Source: an uncultured Syntrophobacteraceae bacterium
GTDB lineage: Bacteria; Desulfobacterota; Syntrophobacteria; Syntrophobacterales; Syntrophobacteraceae
Length of the DNA: 5,627 nt
Assembly (NCBI GenBank): GCA_937889795.1
Contig: CALBZH010000534.1
Location: forward strand, 1 to 5,627
Reading direction: 5' to 3'
The notes under the pieces are model-generated. The model searched no databases and was not told where the DNA came from. It was given only the letters and a program-made list of their open reading frames with translations. Positions 5,480 to 5,627 of the stretch are shown here, piece by piece; position 1 is the first letter of the stretch; the number at the start of each line of letters is the position of its first letter. A program made the translations under genes and the position numbers.

Positions 5480-5627
5480 ATGAACGTCAAACGGAACGCC
5501 CTGCTGCTGACCACCCTATTGGTTTCACTGCTTCTCCTGGCTCCCACGCAAGCGGATGCCCGCAGGCACTGGCATCGACCCCACCCGGTCGCGGCCATTA
5601 AGCGGGCCGTCCATCACGTCGGTTATC
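5480..5627 (+). CDS. Putative secreted small protein, N-terminal 49 residues (runs off contig)
   Basis: The visible part starts with a clear Sec-type signal peptide: a basic n-region MNVKR, a leucine-rich core at about 6-22, and a probable signal peptidase I site after QADA at residues 24-27. The mature start is strikingly basic and histidine-rich (five His among the first 22 residues, plus several Arg), which could bind metal or simply be a linker. I recognise no family. GAGAGG at 5471-5476 gives a modest ribosome-binding site close to the ATG at 5480. An in-frame ATG at 5402 overlaps the AOR stop and would add 26 residues ahead of the signal peptide. The signal peptide favours 5480. It lies 74 bases after the AOR gene on the same strand, so cotranscription is possible. 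The 3' end is missing. Confidence 0.65.
   Translation, partial: MNVKRNALLLTTLLVSLLLLAPTQADARRHWHRPHPVAAIKRAVHHVGY

Overview
The window looks like the end of a draft contig from a GC-rich (about 60% by eye) Gram-negative anaerobe. An AsmA-type envelope protein implies an outer membrane. A tungsten/molybdenum-type aldehyde oxidoreductase with its polyferredoxin implies anaerobic, low-potential metabolism. A desulfobacterial or syntrophic lineage, or a similar one, would fit, but this is inferred from gene content and the taxon is not fixed by the sequence. The first 47 bases are Illumina library adapter with an index and are not genomic.

Minus-strand part (48-1721): a small predicted coiled-coil protein (1446-1721) lies upstream of an AsmA-family gene (start at 1354) that runs leftwards and is cut off by the adapter. 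The AsmA frame is open for 435 codons and has no stop in the window, so a search requiring complete ORFs would miss it. The two genes are 91 bases apart, each has a good Shine-Dalgarno sequence, and they probably form one operon.

Divergent spacer (1722-2027): about 306 bases separate the minus-strand pair from a plus-strand gene series. I see only weak promoter candidates and a small hairpin before the ubiX ribosome-binding site.

Plus-strand part (2028-5627): ubiX (flavin prenyltransferase) overlaps by 8 bases a YhbP/PNPOx-like split-barrel gene. After 93 bases comes a 147-residue polyferredoxin with a GTG start. It overlaps by 4 bases (ATGA) a 581-residue aldehyde ferredoxin oxidoreductase (AOR) family protein. 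A secreted or exported small protein begins 74 bases later and runs off the contig.

How they may work together: the polyferredoxin and AOR form a clear two-subunit redox module of the AorA/AorB kind. The AOR keeps its four cluster cysteines and the overall fold motifs, but departs from the usual sequence at several cofactor and active-site positions. The ferredoxin has lost one canonical cluster cysteine. UbiX would supply prenylated FMN to a UbiD-type (de)carboxylase, which is not in the window. A link between aromatic-acid (de)carboxylation and aldehyde/acid interconversion is possible but inferred. The most interesting points are the divergent AOR-ferredoxin pair and a hairpin/SD/hairpin arrangement at their junction.
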